A stretch of 64,000 nt of DNA. It comes from Lysobacterales bacterium (GTDB taxonomy: Bacteria; Pseudomonadota; Gammaproteobacteria; Xanthomonadales; BPKI01). The position numbers and the translations under genes are program-made. The stretch covers positions 2,003,290-2,067,289 of the forward strand of contig BPKI01000001.1 in NCBI GenBank assembly GCA_026005055.1, given 5' to 3'. The notes beneath the pieces were generated by a model that searched no databases, was not told the origin of the DNA, and was given only the letters and a program-made list of their open reading frames with translations. Shown piece after piece: positions 1 to 12,536 of this stretch (positions are counted from its first letter, which is position 1; every line of letters begins with the position of its first letter).

Positions 1-2
1 CC

Positions 3-692
3 CTCGATCCGCCCGAGGCCCTTTGCGAAGCGCTGGCGGACCTTCTCGCGGAGCTTCCCCCCTTCGCCCTCAAGCGCCTGCGCCCCAACCGCCAGCCGAT
101 GGTCGTGCCTGCGCAGCAAGTGAAAAATACGGCGCTCGACCGCCTCGGCATCGAACGGCAGCGCTGCGAGCAGCACCTGACGCTTTTGCGACCGCATCTT
201 GCCGAGCTCGGTGCGCGACTCCAGGCGGCGATGGAGCGGGCATCCGGTGCCGCAGAGGATCCCGAACTCGACCTTTACGCTCGCTTCGTCGCCGACCGCG
301 ACCGTTTTCTTTTCAGCGCATTGCGCAAGGCTTCGCCCAATGAGCTTGGAAAATACGCGGGACGATGGCGGGATCCGCGCCTGGACACCCTGCTCTTTCG
401 CTACCGCGCGCGCCACTACCCCGAGACCTTGAGCGCTGACGAAGTGCAGGCGTGGGAGGAGTTTCGTCGACGCCGCTACCACGACCCAGAGCTCAGCGAG
501 GTCACTGCCGAGCAATACTTCGCCCAGATCGACGCCTTGTGCGCGCAAGGCGGCGAGGAACGACAGGGTCTGACCGAGGAGCTCCTCGCTTGGGCCGATC
601 GACTCGGCATCGAGCGGCCGTCCACGCTCGCCCAGCCCGCGAGTGCGGGGCGCGCAAACTTCAGCCGATCGCAGGTCGGCGCTCAATCGTGA
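3..692 (+). CDS. sbcB: Exodeoxyribonuclease I, C-terminal part (5' end outside window)
   Basis: The reading frame is open from the first bases of the window and stops at 692, so only the last ~229 residues are visible. ExoI is a 3'-5' single-strand DNA exonuclease used in mismatch repair and recombination. The visible part has the ExoI C-terminal helical domain signature: 'RWRDPRLDTLLFRYRARHYPETL' resembles the conserved E. coli segment around 'FRYRARNFP', followed by a W..R/RRR stretch. The DEDDh catalytic domain lies upstream of the window. The ORF-track start at 99 is internal, because the sequence before it ('LKRLRPNRQP') also reads like ExoI. Assignment rests on motif recall only. Confidence 0.85.
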   Translation, partial: LDPPEALCEALADLLAELPPFALKRLRPNRQPMVVPAQQVKNTALDRLGIERQRCEQHLTLLRPHLAELGARLQAAMERASGAAEDPELDLYARFVADRDRFLFSALRKASPNELGKYAGRWRDPRLDTLLFRYRARHYPETLSADEVQAWEEFRRRRYHDPELSEVTAEQYFAQIDALCAQGGEERQGLTEELLAWADRLGIERPSTLAQPASAGRANFSRSQVGAQS

Positions 693-734
693 GCGCGTTC
701 ACGGCGCCGGAAAACGAACGTTTCAAACGCGCGT

Positions 735-763
735 TTGACATCCGCCCCGGTTCAGGGTAGATT
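735..763 (+). promoter_or_regulatory. Predicted sigma-70 promoter for the hydrolase/DUF4785 pair
   Basis: A perfect -35 hexamer TTGACA (735-740) is followed after 17 bp by TAGATT (758-763, 4 of 6 matches to TATAAT). Transcription would start near 770, leaving a leader of about 88 nt before the GTG at 858. The ORF-track start at 735 uses the TTG of this -35 box, which is one more reason to place the gene start downstream. Confidence 0.5.
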
Positions 764-857
764 CAGCGCCGTCCGATCCGGGGAGGGGTCGGTGATCGTT
801 CGAGTCGGGGGCAGGTGCGGAGCGCTCGCCCCTGACGCTTCGAGCCGGAGGGTCACT

Positions 858-1709
858 GTGAAGCATCTCGCACTTCTCTTGCTCGCCGCCTTGTGGCCGC
901 TGCAAGCGATGGCCAACAAGGGGGTGGCGCTCGTCCACGGCACCGGTCGCCAGACCAATGCCGCCGCCGACTATTGGACCTGGGACATGGTGAACTCCAT
1001 TCGCCAGGGGCTACCCAATCAGGCCAACTACATCGTCATCAACTGCGATTTCACGCAGTACATGTGGGCCTCGGGGGCGGCCGGCTGCCTCGCCGGGCAG
1101 CTTCATGGCTTCATCACCCAGCGCGGCATCACCGATCTCGTGGTGATCACCCACTCCAATGGCGGCAACGTGATGCGCTGGATCCTCTCCAATCCCACCT
1201 ATGACAGCCGCTATCCGCTGATCATCCAGCGCATCCGTTGGGTGAACGCTCTCGCCCCCAGCTCCGCCGGTACCCCACTCGCCACGGCGGTGATGAACGG
1301 CAACGTCTTCGAGCAGTCGCTCGGCTGGCTGCTCGGTTACAAGAACGATGCGGTTCGGATGCAGCAACCGAGCTGGATGGCGCACTACAACGCCAACAAC
1401 CTCTATGGCACCGCCAGCCGCCCGGCGCTACCGAAGGGCTTCTGGACCGTGGTCGGGACCAATGTGCGCTCGGCGGTGTGGAGCGGAAACTCTTACTGTG
1501 GCGGCTACGCGGAGAACGTCGGATTGACCATCACCCAGGCGTGGCTCGCCTCCTGCAACGACGGCTTCCTCGAGTGCACGAGCCAGAGCGCGGCAGGCCG
1601 CGTCTGGTTCTATGACACCCAGCGGATGCAGAACGGCTATGTGCTCAGCCACAACCAGAGCCGCCGCCCCTGCTTCGGGCTGGATGTGATCCTGCGCAAC
1701 GATCTGTGA
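858..1709 (+). CDS. Secreted alpha/beta hydrolase (lipase-like)
   Basis: Predicted 283-residue exported hydrolase. I chose the GTG at 858 because it is preceded by a GGAGG at about 847 and starts a clear Sec signal peptide (KHLALLLLAALWPLQAMA, cleavage after AMA). Mature-protein features are an early 'VHGTG' oxyanion-hole type motif (about residue 26) and a nucleophile-elbow-like 'THSNGGN' near residue 98. In the elbow the usual first Gly of GxSxG is replaced by His-preceded Thr, so the Ser is inferred as catalytic, not proven. Several Cys in the second half could form disulfides. It lies 10 bp upstream of a second exported protein, probably in one transcript. The substrate is unknown; lipid or ester hydrolysis is the family expectation. 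Confidence 0.7.
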   Translation: MKHLALLLLAALWPLQAMANKGVALVHGTGRQTNAAADYWTWDMVNSIRQGLPNQANYIVINCDFTQYMWASGAAGCLAGQLHGFITQRGITDLVVITHSNGGNVMRWILSNPTYDSRYPLIIQRIRWVNALAPSSAGTPLATAVMNGNVFEQSLGWLLGYKNDAVRMQQPSWMAHYNANNLYGTASRPALPKGFWTVVGTNVRSAVWSGNSYCGGYAENVGLTITQAWLASCNDGFLECTSQSAAGRVWFYDTQRMQNGYVLSHNQSRRPCFGLDVILRNDL

Positions 1710-1719
1710 GGAGCCTGCC

Positions 1720-2937
1720 ATGATCCGTTTGCTTTCGCTGAGCGCGAGCCTGTTCCTCGCCGCACCCCATCTCTCTGCCGAAACCTTGAGGCTCAGCGCA
1801 CCGAGCCCCACCGACCTCGTTCCGAGCGGTATCGCCGCCGCGAAAATCGCCGCCGTCGAGCGCCATACCGAGCGCGAGCTCGTGCAGTTTTCCTGGCCGA
1901 TCGAGGAAAGCGCGGCCATCGATTTCTCCCCGCAGCCCTTCCTCGCCGAAAGCCGGGAGTTCTGGACCACGGTCGAAGCGGCCGAGCTCGCCAAGGGTGT
2001 CGCGTTCACCACCACCGCACCCGGCGCGCTCATCCGGCTCAGCCCCGCCGAGCCCGGCAAGCGGGCTGGTCTCGATCTCTCGGGCATGCGCATCGAGATC
2101 GCCGGACGGAGCTACACCCGCGAGCAGGCGGTCGCGGTCCTCGCCGATGCAGGGGCACTCAAGCAGGCAGGCGCCGAATTCCCCGAGGGAACGGTCGCCT
2201 TCCGAGTTCGCTCCGAGCTCGGCGCCGGACCGACGAGGCTGATCCTGCCGAAAGCCTCCGGCCGCGTGCTCCTTCATGTGTTCGAGCCGGATTCCTCGTT
2301 GGTCCTCCGGCTCGAGGCAGAGCCTTTCGTCGGTGCCGATGGCCGGCTCAGGATCGCCGGTGGCTGGGCGGGCTTGCCGAAGAACGCGCGTCCCATCGCC
2401 CTCACGGGCTTGATCACCGCGCCCGATGGGTACACCCAGAACTTCGAACTCGAGCGCCGCGGCGAGGACTTCGCGGCGGAGATCGCCCTCGAACGGGGGC
2501 GCGGATACGGTGAAGGCCTGTGGGAAGTGCATCTCTTCGCTGCGGCGGCCTCGGCCGCTGGCGACTTGCGCCGCGACGTCCGCACCGCCTTCGCCGTCTC
2601 GCAGCCGAGTGCCCGCCTCGACGGTCGCGTCGAAAGCATCGAGGAGAAGGGCGCCTTGGTGTTCGCGCTCGGGGTGGAAAACGCGCTCGCCGCCCGCTAC
2701 GAGCTTCGCGCGGTCCTCACCGGAACCGCTGACGATGGCAGCGAGCGGCCGCTCGCCGTGACCCACGCGGCGGTTTGGCTGGAGCCTGGTCGCGGCGCGA
2801 TCCCCTTGCGCATCGAGAAGGAGCACCTCGCCCGTCCCGGCATCGGTGCGCCTTATGCCTTGCGCGACCTCCGTCTGATCCGTCAGGGCGATCAGAATCT
2901 CCAAGAGCGCCGCGATCGGCCGCTCCACTGGCGCTGA
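1720..2937 (+). CDS. Exported DUF4785-type protein
   Basis: A 405-residue protein with a short Sec signal peptide (MIRLLSLSASLFLAAPHLSAE). The body is rich in beta-strand-like segments ('GRVLLHVFEPDSSLVLRLEAE', 'PIALTGLITAPDG'), consistent with several immunoglobulin-like domains as described for DUF4785 proteins. The DUF assignment is from memory of the family pattern and is moderately sure. There are no catalytic motifs and no membrane segment after the signal. It follows the alpha/beta hydrolase by 10 bp and is closed by a strong terminator, so the two form a bicistronic unit. It may be a partner or stabiliser of the hydrolase, but nothing in the sequence proves this. Confidence 0.55.
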   Translation: MIRLLSLSASLFLAAPHLSAETLRLSAPSPTDLVPSGIAAAKIAAVERHTERELVQFSWPIEESAAIDFSPQPFLAESREFWTTVEAAELAKGVAFTTTAPGALIRLSPAEPGKRAGLDLSGMRIEIAGRSYTREQAVAVLADAGALKQAGAEFPEGTVAFRVRSELGAGPTRLILPKASGRVLLHVFEPDSSLVLRLEAEPFVGADGRLRIAGGWAGLPKNARPIALTGLITAPDGYTQNFELERRGEDFAAEIALERGRGYGEGLWEVHLFAAAASAAGDLRRDVRTAFAVSQPSARLDGRVESIEEKGALVFALGVENALAARYELRAVLTGTADDGSERPLAVTHAAVWLEPGRGAIPLRIEKEHLARPGIGAPYALRDLRLIRQGDQNLQERRDRPLHWR

Positions 2938-2960
2938 TCGGGTTCCCTCCCTCGCTCACG

Positions 2961-2994
2961 AGGCCGGGGCACGCCGCCCCGGCCTCTTTTTTTT
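2961..2994 (+). terminator. Rho-independent terminator
   Basis: A perfect 10-bp GC-rich stem, AGGCCGGGGC / GCCCCGGCCT, with loop ACGCC, is followed by C and eight T. It lies 23 bp after the DUF4785 stop and ends the hydrolase-DUF4785 transcript. The T run serves the plus strand only; epmA converges from the other side. Confidence 0.92.
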
Positions 2995-3009
2995 CATCGG
3001 GCCTTGCGC

Positions 3010-7158
<4,149 letters not shown>

Positions 7159-7216
7159 CGGTTCCCTCGTCCGAGCCTTGAGCGAAGCAGTCGGCTCTTA
7201 TAGCCTAAGCGCTCCC

Positions 7217-7534
7217 ATGCGGCAAGACGACCACCGCAGCGAGCGTCCTTCTCCGGGCATTCTCCGGCGCATCGCGGTCGCTCCCATCCGCGCCTATCGC
7301 ATGCTGCTCAGTCCCTGGCTCGGCCAGTCGTGCCGCTTCCACCCGAGCTGCTCGCGTTACGCGGAAGAGGCGATCCTGCGCTTCGGATTGCTGCGCGGCG
7401 GAATCCTCATGTTCTGGCGGTTGCTCCGCTGCCAACCCTTGTGCGAGGGCGGCGAGGATCCCGTTCCCGATCGTTTCGTCCTCTCGCGACTTCCCGGATG
7501 CCGCGCCGATTCCTCCCGGGAGGCGCCAGGGTGA
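7217..7534 (+). CDS. yidD: Membrane protein insertion efficiency factor YidD
   Basis: 105 residues from the ATG at 7217. The core 'PIRAYRMLLSPWLGQSCRFHPSCSRYAEEAI' with its three Cys and the following amphipathic helix is the YidD/UPF0161 signature. It assists YidC-dependent insertion at the inner membrane. In most bacteria yidD sits in rpmH-rnpA-yidD-yidC; here it stands apart and its TGA overlaps the GTG of the dihydroorotase (GTGA), so the two are translationally coupled. The longer ORF in the track, starting at 6830, is an extension antisense to dksA and is not supported. Confidence 0.9.
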   Translation: MRQDDHRSERPSPGILRRIAVAPIRAYRMLLSPWLGQSCRFHPSCSRYAEEAILRFGLLRGGILMFWRLLRCQPLCEGGEDPVPDRFVLSRLPGCRADSSREAPG

Positions 7535-8868
7535 GCCTGATCCGCGGCGCATGGTTGTGCAACGAGGGAGAACGCTTCTTCGGCGATCTCCGAATCCGCG
7601 AAGGGCGCATCGCCCGCATCGCTCCGCGCATCGAGCCGCTACCCGGGGAGACGGTGTTCGAGGCGGAGGGCCGGTGGCTGCTGCCCGGCATGATCGACGA
7701 CCAGGTCCACTTCCGCGAGCCGGGACTGACCCACAAGGGCGATCTCGAGAGCGAATCCCGCGCCGCGGTCGCCGGCGGCATCACGAGTTTCCTCGAGATG
7801 CCCAACACCAAGCCACCCACGCTCGACCGCGCAGCCCTGCTCGACAAATACCGGCGCGCGGAGGGCCGATGTCACGCGAATTATGGCTTCTACATCGGCG
7901 CCGCCAACGACAACCTTTCCGAGCTGCTCGCGGTGGATCCTCTGCTCGCCTGCGGGGTCAAGATTTTCATGGGGGCCTCCACGGGCAACATGCTGGTGGA
8001 CGATCCCGAGGTGCTGGATGCGATCTTCGCGAAGGTTCGCCTGCGGCTGATCACCCATTGCGAGGAAACCCCGCGAATCGAGGCCAATCTCGCCCGCCTG
8101 AAGGCGCTTCACCCCGCGGGCCTCAGGCCTGAACACCACCCCTTGGTGCGCGACCGCCTCGCCTGCTTGGCATCCACGGAAAAGGCGATCGCGCTCGCCA
8201 AGCGTCACGATGCGCGCCTGCACGTGCTTCACATCTCAACCGCCGATGAGCTCGCGCTCTTCGAGCCGGGGCCGATCGAGGGCAAACGTATCACCGCCGA
8301 GACCTGCGTGCATTTCCTGCATTTCGACGAGTCTGACTATCCGCGCCTCGGCAACCTGATCAAGTGCAACCCCTCGATCAAGTCCGCGAGCGACCGCGAG
8401 GCGTTACTCAAGGCGCTCGCCGACCGACGACTCGATGTACTGGCCACCGACCATGCGCCCCACACCCTCGAGGAAAAGCAGCAGCCCTACGAGCAGGCAC
8501 CCTCCGGACTTCCACTCGTTCAGCACGCGCTGCCCGCCGCCCTCGAGCCGGTCTTCTCCGGAAGGATCTCGCTCGAACGGGTCGTCGAGCTGACCGCCCA
8601 CGCACCCGCTCGCCTTTTCCAGATCGAGGAGCGCGGTTTCCTGCGCGAAGGCTATTTCGCGGACCTCGTCCTCATCGATCCGGAGAAACCGACCGAAGTC
8701 CGCCGCGAAGCGCTGCTCTACCGCTGCGGCTGGTCGCCTTTCGAGGGACGCCGCTTCCGCTCTTCGGTGGCCGCGACCTGGGTCAACGGCCAACTCGTCT
8801 TCGACGGCAGAAAGGTGCGGGAAGAACCCGCAGGGCGGCGCCTCCGCTGGCGGCACCGCCCCTCTTGA
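7531..8868 (+). CDS. pyrC: Dihydroorotase (class I, Q-x-H variant)
   Basis: 445 residues from the GTG at 7531, chosen because of GGGAGG at 7518-7523 and the overlap with the yidD stop. Catalyses ring closure of carbamoyl aspartate to dihydroorotate in pyrimidine synthesis. Amidohydrolase landmarks: 'DDQVHFREPG' in place of the usual D-x-H-x-H-x-R, 'GVKIFMGAS' with the candidate carbamylated Lys, 'THCEE', 'LHVLHISTADE', and 'ATDHAPHT' with the catalytic Asp. The first metal His is Gln; this variant is known to me from Bacteroidetes and xanthomonad enzymes annotated as dihydroorotase. An allantoinase-like or other cyclic amidase role is a weaker alternative. Confidence 0.85.
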   Translation: MSLIRGAWLCNEGERFFGDLRIREGRIARIAPRIEPLPGETVFEAEGRWLLPGMIDDQVHFREPGLTHKGDLESESRAAVAGGITSFLEMPNTKPPTLDRAALLDKYRRAEGRCHANYGFYIGAANDNLSELLAVDPLLACGVKIFMGASTGNMLVDDPEVLDAIFAKVRLRLITHCEETPRIEANLARLKALHPAGLRPEHHPLVRDRLACLASTEKAIALAKRHDARLHVLHISTADELALFEPGPIEGKRITAETCVHFLHFDESDYPRLGNLIKCNPSIKSASDREALLKALADRRLDVLATDHAPHTLEEKQQPYEQAPSGLPLVQHALPAALEPVFSGRISLERVVELTAHAPARLFQIEERGFLREGYFADLVLIDPEKPTEVRREALLYRCGWSPFEGRRFRSSVAATWVNGQLVFDGRKVREEPAGRRLRWRHRPS

Positions 8869-9430
8869 GCGCCACCCGGCGATCGGGCTTCTCGGCAGCG
8901 CTTCTCGCCTGCCACCCTCCTCGGCTCAGCCGCCTCGCCGAAGCATCGCGCCCAACGCCCAAGCGCGACCGCGCCGCCGCGAGGATCCTTCGGCCGGCCT
9001 TTCTGGCTCGGCTTCGAGCGATCGAAAGGCCTGATCCGAGCGTTGGGATCGCGCGGACGTCGCTTCGCGCACGCCCGGCCGCCCGCTGCCGCTCATCGAA
9101 GCCACCCCATACGCCCGCGAGAGCCGGCCGCTCCCGGGCTCTCGGGAGATCGAAACCGAGGTCCAGGGCATCGGGGGATGCGGCAAAGGGCTTCGCCCCC
9201 TCTCCGACTCCGCGGCTGGATTGCTTCTGCACTCTCGGCCTCGGGGAGGAGCCTCGCGAGCTCTTTCTCCCGCGCTCTGCGGAATCGAGGGATCGGCAAG
9301 CGGCGACCGTCTCTTCGCGCGGCACCGCCATGCGAGCGCCTCGAATCGGAATGGAACCGAGCGGACAGGACGAAGGGATGTGGCGCGAGCCGAGGCCGCG
9401 CCCCCGCTTGGTCCATCCGCCGGGAAACGA
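8869..9430. other. Non-coding gap, no gene recognised
   Basis: 562 bp between the convergent dihydroorotase and DUF1176 genes. The six-frame ORFs here translate to Arg/Ala/Ser-rich sequence with no family resemblance and no ribosome-binding site. I see no tRNA or other RNA signature and no clear terminator. There are short inverted words (for example around 'CCCGGGCTCTCGGGAG') but no perfect long repeat. Confidence 0.6.
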
Positions 9431-10465
9431 TCAATCCCGCCAGAGATAGGGCCAGCGATCGGGCAGAAGACCGCGACAGAACGTCATGATGCGGTACTCG
9501 GTGAGGCGGAACGACCCGTCGCGATATCGCCAGCTCGCCACTCGACCGCAATCCCCCAGCGCCCGAAACTTCGAGAAAATCGTGAGCTCGCCCCGCTCCG
9601 GGTCGAAGTTGGCGTTGACCAGCTTTGGTAGATCCTCCCTCTCGCTTTCCGGAAAGCGCTCGGGCCACTCTGGCTTGAGCGGCCTCAGCGCCTCGCCCCC
9701 CGGCGGAAGCACGAATCCGAGGGCGACTTGGTTGTAAGCCCCTGCCAAGCAATCCAACAGCACGAGCAGCGTGCCATCCGGATGCCTGAATGCCTCGCCC
9801 GGCGGATAGCCCTGATCCGCCTCCGGGGTATCACACTCCTGCGCCTCAGGCTGCGCCCGCGCTGCATCCAGCCAGGGCGTGAGCTCCTCGTCGCTCAAGC
9901 GTTTCCATGCCCCGCGCTCAATCGCGCCCGATGGCGGCAAGCCGCGCTCCTGCAACCAAGAGCGCACCTCCTCGAAGCCATTCAAGGCGATATAGGCGAT
10001 CGGGGCCCCGTCCGCGCTGAGGGTGAGGACGCGCCCACCCCTCGCCATCGCTTCGAGCAGGTCCTGAACCTTGCGCGGGTTGCTCAAGACCACGCCCTCG
10101 CACAGATGGAGCGTCTCATCCGGCGCGCACCATTTCTCGATGCCCTCGATCTCGAGGCCCGCCTCCCCATCGATGGAAAGCCGCCAGATGCGATCGGGCG
10201 GCGCTCCCGCCGGCGCGTGGATGCGAAGGTTGAACTGGCCGCTCTCGTCGCGGGCGAGTTCGAGCACGGACTCCTCTTCTCCGCCGATCCAGGGCAACGA
10301 TTCATCCTCTGCCGGGGCAAAACCGAAGGCGCGGCACAAGCCGCGATTGTCGCAGACAGCGAACCAATCTCCTGCCTCCAGGCTCTCCTGCCCCTGGGCG
10401 GTGCCAAAGCCGAGTGCGAGCACCCACAGCAAACGAGAGATGCCCGCCACGGGGTGAACCTTCAT
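9431..10465 (-). CDS. Exported DUF1176 domain protein
   Basis: 344 residues with a Sec signal peptide (SRLLWVLALGFGTAQGQ). The mature protein matches the DUF1176 pattern: an N-terminal 'WFAVCDNRGLCRAFGF' segment with two Cys and a C-terminal 'LGDCGRVASWRYRDGSFRLTEYRIMTFCRG' segment with two Cys, the latter typical of this family. Four further Cys suggest disulfides in the periplasm. The function of DUF1176 proteins is unknown. It is transcribed toward the dihydroorotase, and downstream of rplS by 54 bp on the same strand, so it may receive read-through from the rpsP operon. The start at 10465 is directly followed by the signal peptide. Confidence 0.75.
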   Translation of the reverse strand: MKVHPVAGISRLLWVLALGFGTAQGQESLEAGDWFAVCDNRGLCRAFGFAPAEDESLPWIGGEEESVLELARDESGQFNLRIHAPAGAPPDRIWRLSIDGEAGLEIEGIEKWCAPDETLHLCEGVVLSNPRKVQDLLEAMARGGRVLTLSADGAPIAYIALNGFEEVRSWLQERGLPPSGAIERGAWKRLSDEELTPWLDAARAQPEAQECDTPEADQGYPPGEAFRHPDGTLLVLLDCLAGAYNQVALGFVLPPGGEALRPLKPEWPERFPESEREDLPKLVNANFDPERGELTIFSKFRALGDCGRVASWRYRDGSFRLTEYRIMTFCRGLLPDRWPYLWRD

Positions 10466-10519
10466 CCGTGCACCTCGATCGAAACTAGCCCCTAGGTGGG
10501 CTACGCGGCGAAAAAGGCC

Positions 10520-10897
10520 TCAGCCGCTCTGCGCGGCGTCACGCGCGGCCTGGCTCAGATCCTCGCGGATGCGCGCGGCCTTGCCCTGGCGCTCGCGGAG
10601 GAAGTAAAGCTTGGCGCGGCGAACCCGACCCCGGCGCTTGACCTCGATCGACTCGATCGCCGGGCTGTGCGTCTGGAAGACCCGCTCCACACCCACGCCG
10701 TGAGAGACCTTGCGTAGTGTGAAGGAGGAATTGAGACCCCGGTTGCGCATCGCGATGCAGATCCCCTCGAAGGCCTGGATCCGCTCGCGATTGCCCTCGC
10801 GAACCTTGACGTTCACCACGACCGTGTCGCCGGGCCCGAAATCGGGAATGTTCGGGCGAAGCTGGGCGCTCTCGAAGGCGCGAATGAAGTCGTTCAT
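10520..10897 (-). CDS. rplS: 50S ribosomal protein L19
   Basis: 125 residues starting at '[26 protein letters not shown]'. L19 sits at the 30S-50S interface. The signature '[36 protein letters not shown]' and '[17 protein letters not shown]' are classical. The track ORF begins far upstream at 11164 by running antisense-free through trmD in another frame; the ATG at 10897 gives the normal length. Last gene of the rpsP-rimM-trmD-rplS order, 44 bp after trmD. Confidence 0.97.
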   Translation of the reverse strand: MNDFIRAFESAQLRPNIPDFGPGDTVVVNVKVREGNRERIQAFEGICIAMRNRGLNSSFTLRKVSHGVGVERVFQTHSPAIESIEVKRRGRVRRAKLYFLRERQGKAARIREDLSQAARDAAQSG

Positions 10898-10941
10898 GGC
10901 AGCGTACACGCTGGAAACAAGCTCTCCATTATACGCTGCGT

Positions 10942-11688
10942 TCAACGTTTTCCCGCAAGACGCCATGCCTCGATGGCTTCGGCGAGGAGGGCCCGATCCT
11001 GCTCCGAGAGCGAGGCGCGCATGAGCAAGTCGGGGCGCCGATACCAGGTGCGCAAAAGCGCCTGCGAGCGCCGCCAGCGCCTGATCGCAGCGTGATCGCC
11101 GGAGAGCAGCACCTCTGGTACTCGGCGGCCGCGGTACTCGGCGGGCCGGGTGTAATGGGGACAATCGAGCAGCCCGTCGCTGAAGGAGTCCTCCTCAGCC
11201 GAGCGCGCATCACCGAGGACGCCCTCGCGAAGACGCGCCAGACCATCGATCAGCACCAGCGCCGGAAGCTCGCCGCCGCTCAAGACGTAGTCGCCGATCG
11301 ACAGTTCTTCGTCCACGAAGGTCTCGACGAAGCGCTCGTCCACCCCTTCGTAACGAGCGCAGACGAGGATCAGGTGAGACGCCTTCGCGAGGGCGGCGAG
11401 GCGTGACTGGGTGAGCCTCTGGCCTTGCGGCGTGAGCAGGATCACTCGGCCCGGACGATCCGCTCGCGCCGCCTCGAGTGCCCGCTCGAGCGGCTCGACC
11501 CGCATCACCATCCCTGGGCCTCCGCCGAAAGGACGATCATCCACGCTGCGATAGGGATCATCGGTGAAATCCCGCGGATTGATCGTCGCCAGTTCGAGCA
11601 AACCGCGATCGAGGGCGCGTCCGAGCACGCCGAAACGAGCCACGGTCGCGATCAGCTCGGGGAAAAGCGAGAGGACCGTGATGCGCAT
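10942..11688 (-). CDS. trmD: tRNA (guanine37-N1)-methyltransferase
   Basis: 248 residues, normal TrmD length. SPOUT enzyme that makes m1G37 in tRNAs reading CCN, CUN and CGG, preventing +1 frameshifting. Visible signatures: '[11 protein letters not shown]', '[20 protein letters not shown]'-like segment ('[18 protein letters not shown]'), the trefoil-knot loop '[12 protein letters not shown]' (here [13 protein letters not shown]), '[15 protein letters not shown]' and '[13 protein letters not shown]'. Its first base overlaps the last base of rimM. Part of the ribosome/tRNA-maturation operon. Confidence 0.97.
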   Translation of the reverse strand: MRITVLSLFPELIATVARFGVLGRALDRGLLELATINPRDFTDDPYRSVDDRPFGGGPGMVMRVEPLERALEAARADRPGRVILLTPQGQRLTQSRLAALAKASHLILVCARYEGVDERFVETFVDEELSIGDYVLSGGELPALVLIDGLARLREGVLGDARSAEEDSFSDGLLDCPHYTRPAEYRGRRVPEVLLSGDHAAIRRWRRSQALLRTWYRRPDLLMRASLSEQDRALLAEAIEAWRLAGKR

Positions 11689-12188
11689 CAGAAGGTGGGG
11701 TCCCAGTCCACGATCAGCAGGCCGCGCTCGAGATCGACTTCCTGCACGTGGCGCCCCAACACGAAGGGAATCCAGCGCTCACGCTCGCCGACCACCACCA
11801 AGACGTCGTTGGCCCCGGTCGGGACCACCCGCGCCACTCGTCCGAAGGAAATTCCTTCGAGATTGCGAACCTCGAGACCCTCGAGATCGCTCCAGTAGAA
11901 CTGGCCCTCCGGAAGCGGGGGAAGCGCGGATCGCGGGACCTCGATCGTCGCACCCACCCAAAGCCTCGCTCGGTCGGGATCGTCCAGACCCGCCAGCTGG
12001 ACCAGCAGGCCGCGACCATGACGGCGGCCCTGCAAAGACTCGATTCGCCATTCCCTCGCGGTCGAACGGAGGAACCAAGGCCTGTAGCCGAGGATCGCCT
12101 CGATGGGCTCGCACCACGATTCGATCTTCAGCGTTCCGGCCAGGCCATGGACACCAGCGACCCGGCCGACCTGAAGCCGCCGCTCCAC
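11688..12188 (-). CDS. rimM: Ribosome maturation factor RimM
   Basis: 166 residues. Assists maturation of the 30S head, binding S19. N-terminal segment '[22 protein letters not shown]' is the RimM signature; the C-terminal PRC-barrel ends with '[23 protein letters not shown]'. Lies 11 bp after rpsP and abuts trmD, the standard order. Confidence 0.95.
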   Translation of the reverse strand: MERRLQVGRVAGVHGLAGTLKIESWCEPIEAILGYRPWFLRSTAREWRIESLQGRRHGRGLLVQLAGLDDPDRARLWVGATIEVPRSALPPLPEGQFYWSDLEGLEVRNLEGISFGRVARVVPTGANDVLVVVGERERWIPFVLGRHVQEVDLERGLLIVDWDPTF

Positions 12189-12199
12189 CGGGAAGGCGA

Positions 12200-12457
12200 T
12201 CAGGCGGCGCGCTGGAGCCGGCGGAACTGGCGCACGAGGGCGGCGACTTTGTCGGTCATTTGCGCGCCCTTGCCGAGCCAGTGTTCCACACGGTCGAGAT
12301 TGAGTTGCAGGGGAATCTCCTGGCCGGAGGCGATCGGGTTGTAGAAACCCACGCGCTCGAGGAAGGCGCCGTTGCGCCTCGCGCGCTCATCGCAGACCAC
12401 CACGTGATAGAAGGGCCGCCCTTTGGCGCCCGTTCTCGAGAGTCGAATCTTGACCAT
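12200..12457 (-). CDS. rpsP: 30S ribosomal protein S16
   Basis: 85 residues beginning '[30 protein letters not shown]', the S16 signature, then '[10 protein letters not shown]' and '[21 protein letters not shown]'. S16 is needed for 30S assembly. Located 79 bp after ffh, an order (ffh-rpsP-rimM-trmD-rplS) common in Gammaproteobacteria. Confidence 0.97.
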   Translation of the reverse strand: MVKIRLSRTGAKGRPFYHVVVCDERARRNGAFLERVGFYNPIASGQEIPLQLNLDRVEHWLGKGAQMTDKVAALVRQFRRLQRAA

Positions 12458-12536
12458 TGCCGTCAGTCGCGGAATCGAGCTTGTCTGGGTCGCAAACTCG
12501 GGATTCTAACACAGCGCGCGTGGTGCGCGGCAGGGC

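Noticed and set aside
1645-2928. 427-codon minus ORF antisense to the DUF4785 gene
   Set aside because: Mirror frame of a high-GC gene, no signal, no motifs; the plus-strand frame has a signal peptide and a terminator.
8783-9331. 182-codon minus-strand ORF overlapping the 3' end of the dihydroorotase gene and the gap
   Set aside because: Arg/Ala/Ser-rich translation, no ribosome-binding site, no family resemblance; typical of stop-poor high-GC DNA.
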